Source: Nonomuraea maritima
GTDB lineage: Bacteria > Actinomycetota > Actinomycetes > Streptosporangiales > Streptosporangiaceae
Assembly (NCBI RefSeq): GCF_900100395.1
Contig: NZ_FNFB01000010.1
Coordinates: 158,287-222,286 of the forward strand
DNA length: 64,000 bases
Direction: 5' to 3'
Part shown: positions 61,313 through 64,000 of the stretch, piece by piece
Position numbering within the stretch: position 1 is the stretch's first letter
How the letters are laid out: every line of letters begins with the position of its first letter
Made by a program: the position numbers and the translations under genes
Notes under the pieces: model-generated
Database searches by the model: none
What the model was told of the DNA's origin: nothing
The model's input: the letters and a program-made list of their open reading frames with translations, nothing else

Positions 61313-64000
61313 GCCACGGGAAAGGCGCCGATGGTGGCCATTCCGCAAGCGGGTTATCCAGCAGACCGAACTTGGCCAGCAGGCGACGGGCAACACCGTC
61401 GCCGGAGATCTGAAGCTTACGCAAATTACCGTTTATGGAGGCTCGGAAGGCGTTTCCATCGAAAGCGCTGATGGTGATGGGCTGGGGTCGGAACGGAAAG
61501 AGTACTTAGAGCGGGTTAGTACCCGATACCGGCGAGTGGATCTGGAAATTCTTACTCCGCTTACCGAGCAAGGTGAGCATCCGGTGATGCTGCTGAATGA
61601 GGTGTATTTTCAGCAGTCTGTGCGGGAGGATCCGCCACCGGTGGAGTTGCTGAACTTGCCTCGTGAAGTGCTGCGCCGATTGGTGGCGGACGAGCAGTTG
61701 TCCGGACTGCCAGACAGCATCGACCTCGCCCGATTGGAAGAGGCCCGCCGCACATATCAAGAGCGTCCGGCACGGCCGGTTTTAGAGGCGCTGGGCCGGA
61801 CGAGCCGGACTGTCGTACTCGGCGACCCTGGCGCGGGTAAATCGACTTTAGCTCGTTTCGTGATGATGGCTTTGGCTGTCACTGAACTACAGCAAGCTGG
61901 CTCTGAGGCCCTTGCCACTGAGGTACCAGCGGAGTGGGTGGGACGGCTCCCACTGCTGGTGGAACTACGTACTTATGCCGACCCGGCCTGGCGGGGCAAG
62001 ACATTCCTGGACCTGATTGACGAGATGCGGTCCAGCCACCACCTCGGACTCTCCAAAAATCGCCTGGAACGGTACCTGCAAGACGGTGGACACGCTCTAG
62101 TCATCTTCGATGGTTTGGACGAAATCTTCGACCCTCAAATCAGAGCCGACGTAGCTGGGCAGATCGAGGGGTTCGCTGCCCGCTACCCGAACGCGCGCAC
62201 TATCGTCACCTCGCGCGTCATCGGCTATGACCGCGCAACACTTGATGCGGCCGGCTTCACCACGTTCATGCTCCAAGACTTCGACTCACCCCAGATCGAC
62301 GCATTTATCACCACCTGGTATCAGCGTAGTTGCCCTGAAGATCCTGCGACTGCGGCACGAATGCGGAACCGATTATTGGAAGCGATAGGCGCTTCGCTGG
62401 CCGTCGGCGAGATAGCTGGTAATCCCATGCTCCTTACCATCCTGGCCATCATCGGCCGCCGCCGAGAACTTCCCCACGATCGTCGTGCCGTCTATCAGCA
62501 TGCAGTCACCGTTCTGATAGAGCACTGGGACGTCAACAAGCACCTGCGCGCGCACGACACCGCACTACCTCAGCTAAACGCTGCCGACAAGCTTCGCATG
62601 CTCCACGGCATTGCCCGGCGTATGCAAGACGGACCTGCCGGCCTCGCCGGCAATCATCTTCCCGCACGAGACCTTACTGACGCTTTCGAAAGCTATCTCA
62701 CTGAAGAATTTGGACTGCCCAAAGACCGCGCCGTTCACACCGCGCGCGCAATGCTTCGCCAGTTCCAGCACCGTAACTTTATCTTGTCCAACTTCGGCGC
62801 AGGGCTCTATGGATTTGTCCATCGCGCTTTTCTGGAATATCTAGCCGCCGAGGACATTAGCCAGCGGCTCACCGGAAGAGAGCTCACCGATCAAGAGCTT
62901 TTCGTCCTCTACGACACCCACGCTGCCGACCCGGCCTGGCGAGAGGTTCTCCTTCTCCTCACCGGCATGATTCCTGAATCGTTTGCCGCAAAAGCTATCT
63001 CCCAACTCGCCGCTACAGGCCCTTATGGGAGGCTGGATAGGCAAATCCCTATGCCTCAACTCCTCGCCCTCAGCGCCATAAACGAGATCCGCCGGCGACA
63101 GACACTCAGATCACTCGCACCCACCATCACCCAACTCCTCGTCGAGCTGACTAGAACCGCCGCTGCCAGAGAACAGGAGTACGATCTAACCCTCACCAAA
63201 GCAATCACCGAGGCGCTGCCGCCTTTTAACCATGAGAGTGTGTGGCTCGATAACTCCCAGCACGAACGATGGCGTCTTGCAGTAGGGAGGCCCGTCGCGG
63301 TATTCCAATCCATTAAGTACACCGCAGCTCGCCTCCGACTGACCCTTACTGCACCTACCCTGGACTCTCTCAAAGAGCACGCAACCACAAGTGCAGACAA
63401 GGTCATAAGACTTATAGCTGTAGAGGCCGTCGCTGAGGGCTGGCCGGATCACCCTGAAACACTTGCATGGCTGCGCGACCGTGCCGTTGCTGACAGGGAC
63501 GTGTATGTCCGCAGAACTGCCCTTGACGCTGTTGTCGAGGGCTGGCCTGATCATCCTGAAAAACTTGCCTGGCTGCACGACCGTGCCGTTGCTGACAGAG
63601 ACGTGTACGTCCGCGGCAGAGCCGTAGAGGCCGTCGCTGAGGGCTGGAGCGATCATCCTGAGACGCTTTCCTGGCTGCGCGACCGCGCTGCCAGTGAAAT
63701 GGGCGATTTCGTCCGCAGTGATCTAGCTCGACTTATTGCCGATGGCTGGAGCGATCATCCCGAGACGCTCTCTTGGCTTCGGGACCATGCCGCCCAGGAC
63801 AGATACTGGCTAGTCCGTAGCGCAGCCCTTGAGTCCGTTGCCGAGGGCTGGTCTGATCACCCCGAGACTCTTCCCTGGCTTCGTGACCACGCCGTGCGCG
63901 ACAAGCACTGGATCGTTCGCCGTACAGCTGGCAGTGCCATTGCGGAGGGTTGGCATGATCATCCTGAGACAGTTGCCTGGCTGCGCGACCGCGCCACCGG
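61305..64000 (+). CDS. NACHT (STAND) NTPase with HEAT-like repeats, partial at right edge
   Basis: The frame is open for 898 codons to the window end. An N-terminal segment of about 165 residues includes QQATGNTVAGDLKLTQITVYGG. The NACHT core follows: Walker A LGDPGAGKST at 172-181, Walker B ALVIFDGLDE at 264-273, TSRVIGYD, AGNPMLLTILAIIGRRRELP, and FVHRAFLEYLAAEDI. From about residue 700 come six tandem HEAT-like repeats of exactly 34 residues (EGWPDHPETLAWLRDRA, then DVYVRRTALDAV). This is the plan of bacterial NLR-like anti-phage sensors. Codons end in A or T far more often than in neighbouring genes, suggesting transfer. The C-terminus is missing. Confidence 0.9.
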   Translation, partial: MDEPRERRRWWPFRKRVIQQTELGQQATGNTVAGDLKLTQITVYGGSEGVSIESADGDGLGSERKEYLERVSTRYRRVDLEILTPLTEQGEHPVMLLNEVYFQQSVREDPPPVELLNLPREVLRRLVADEQLSGLPDSIDLARLEEARRTYQERPARPVLEALGRTSRTVVLGDPGAGKSTLARFVMMALAVTELQQAGSEALATEVPAEWVGRLPLLVELRTYADPAWRGKTFLDLIDEMRSSHHLGLSKNRLERYLQDGGHALVIFDGLDEIFDPQIRADVAGQIEGFAARYPNARTIVTSRVIGYDRATLDAAGFTTFMLQDFDSPQIDAFITTWYQRSCPEDPATAARMRNRLLEAIGASLAVGEIAGNPMLLTILAIIGRRRELPHDRRAVYQHAVTVLIEHWDVNKHLRAHDTALPQLNAADKLRMLHGIARRMQDGPAGLAGNHLPARDLTDAFESYLTEEFGLPKDRAVHTARAMLRQFQHRNFILSNFGAGLYGFVHRAFLEYLAAEDISQRLTGRELTDQELFVLYDTHAADPAWREVLLLLTGMIPESFAAKAISQLAATGPYGRLDRQIPMPQLLALSAINEIRRRQTLRSLAPTITQLLVELTRTAAAREQEYDLTLTKAITEALPPFNHESVWLDNSQHERWRLAVGRPVAVFQSIKYTAARLRLTLTAPTLDSLKEHATTSADKVIRLIAVEAVAEGWPDHPETLAWLRDRAVADRDVYVRRTALDAVVEGWPDHPEKLAWLHDRAVADRDVYVRGRAVEAVAEGWSDHPETLSWLRDRAASEMGDFVRSDLARLIADGWSDHPETLSWLRDHAAQDRYWLVRSAALESVAEGWSDHPETLPWLRDHAVRDKHWIVRRTAGSAIAEGWHDHPETVAWLRDRAT
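63435..64000 (+). repeat. Tandem 102-bp coding repeats (HEAT-like)
   Basis: The Glu/Asp-Gly-Trp codons fall at 63435, 63537, 63639, 63741, 63843 and 63945, exactly 102 bases apart each time. Neighbouring units share most of their sequence, with GATCATCCTGAGAC-type blocks nearly identical. Confidence 0.95.

Noticed and set aside
61506..61760. Minus-strand ORFs opposite the NACHT gene
   Set aside because: They are shadows of the long plus-strand frame that carries intact NACHT motifs.
63435..64000. CRISPR-like array suggested by evenly spaced repeats
   Set aside because: The 102-base period is a whole number of codons and encodes a conserved HEAT-like unit in an open frame; there are no unique spacers.

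Overview
The window is high-GC actinomycete DNA. The gene order lysS, coaX, nadB/nadC, panC, DUF2520, DUF3180, folK, folB, folP, folE, ftsH, hpt, tilS, DUF2342 metalloprotease, dacB, ppa is the conserved actinobacterial block also known from Mycobacterium (Rv3598c to Rv3628). A chaplin gene, many lipoproteins, two cytochromes P450, an AfsR-like regulator and many TTG/GTG starts point to a filamentous sporulating actinomycete. A Streptosporangiaceae genus such as Nonomuraea is my best guess; this is an inference from gene content.

Region 1-4.5 kb: a low-complexity Q/G/Y/P-rich protein runs off the left edge. It is followed by an ArgA-type acetyltransferase, a c-di-AMP (ydaO-type) riboswitch ahead of an NlpC/P60 wall hydrolase, and a small LuxR-type regulator divergent from a cytochrome P450.

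Region 4.5-30 kb: the vitamin and translation core. LysS, type III pantothenate kinase, a fused NadB-NadC protein, PanC (with no panD beside it) and a DUF2520 reductase come first. An insertion then carries a chaplin, a MidA/NDUFAF7-like methyltransferase, a P450, TerC, a SAM-IV riboswitch with a class V aminotransferase, DoxX and an orphan nuoD. The folate operon (DUF3180-folK-folB-NTF2-folP-folE-ftsH) follows, then hpt-tilS, the metalloprotease, dacB and ppa. A second NlpC/P60 gene closes the block.

Region 30-53.8 kb: envelope and accessory genes. They include a membrane-anchored ECF-like sigma factor with a zinc-finger segment and a proline-rich tail, lipoproteins, an ABC-F ATPase, an I36-type secreted protein, an S10 peptidase, DUF305, a VanZ-RDD fusion, several methyltransferases, a frameshifted MATE transporter, a transglutaminase-like protein, an ankyrin protein, a large BTAD/NB-ARC regulator, an AraC-regulated cassette (monooxygenase, esterase, SDR) and an unusual kinase-fold protein.

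Region 53.8-60.3 kb is worn accessory DNA: short duplicated gene fragments, a two-gene toxin-antitoxin-like module broken by a frameshift, a TetR remnant, DoxX, a DHA2-type MFS exporter and small hypotheticals. At 60272-60313 lies the 3' half of a tRNA-Thr(CGT) with its terminator but without its 5' half. This is what an integrated element leaves at one junction, and the orientation puts the element to the right.

Region 60.3-64 kb: the start of that putative element, with visibly more A/T-ending codons. It encodes a small two-helix membrane protein whose stop overlaps the start of a large NACHT-type STAND NTPase with exact 34-residue HEAT-like repeats; that gene runs off the right edge. The two proteins share a short sequence motif. 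This pair is the best candidate in the window for an undescribed, probably anti-phage, system.
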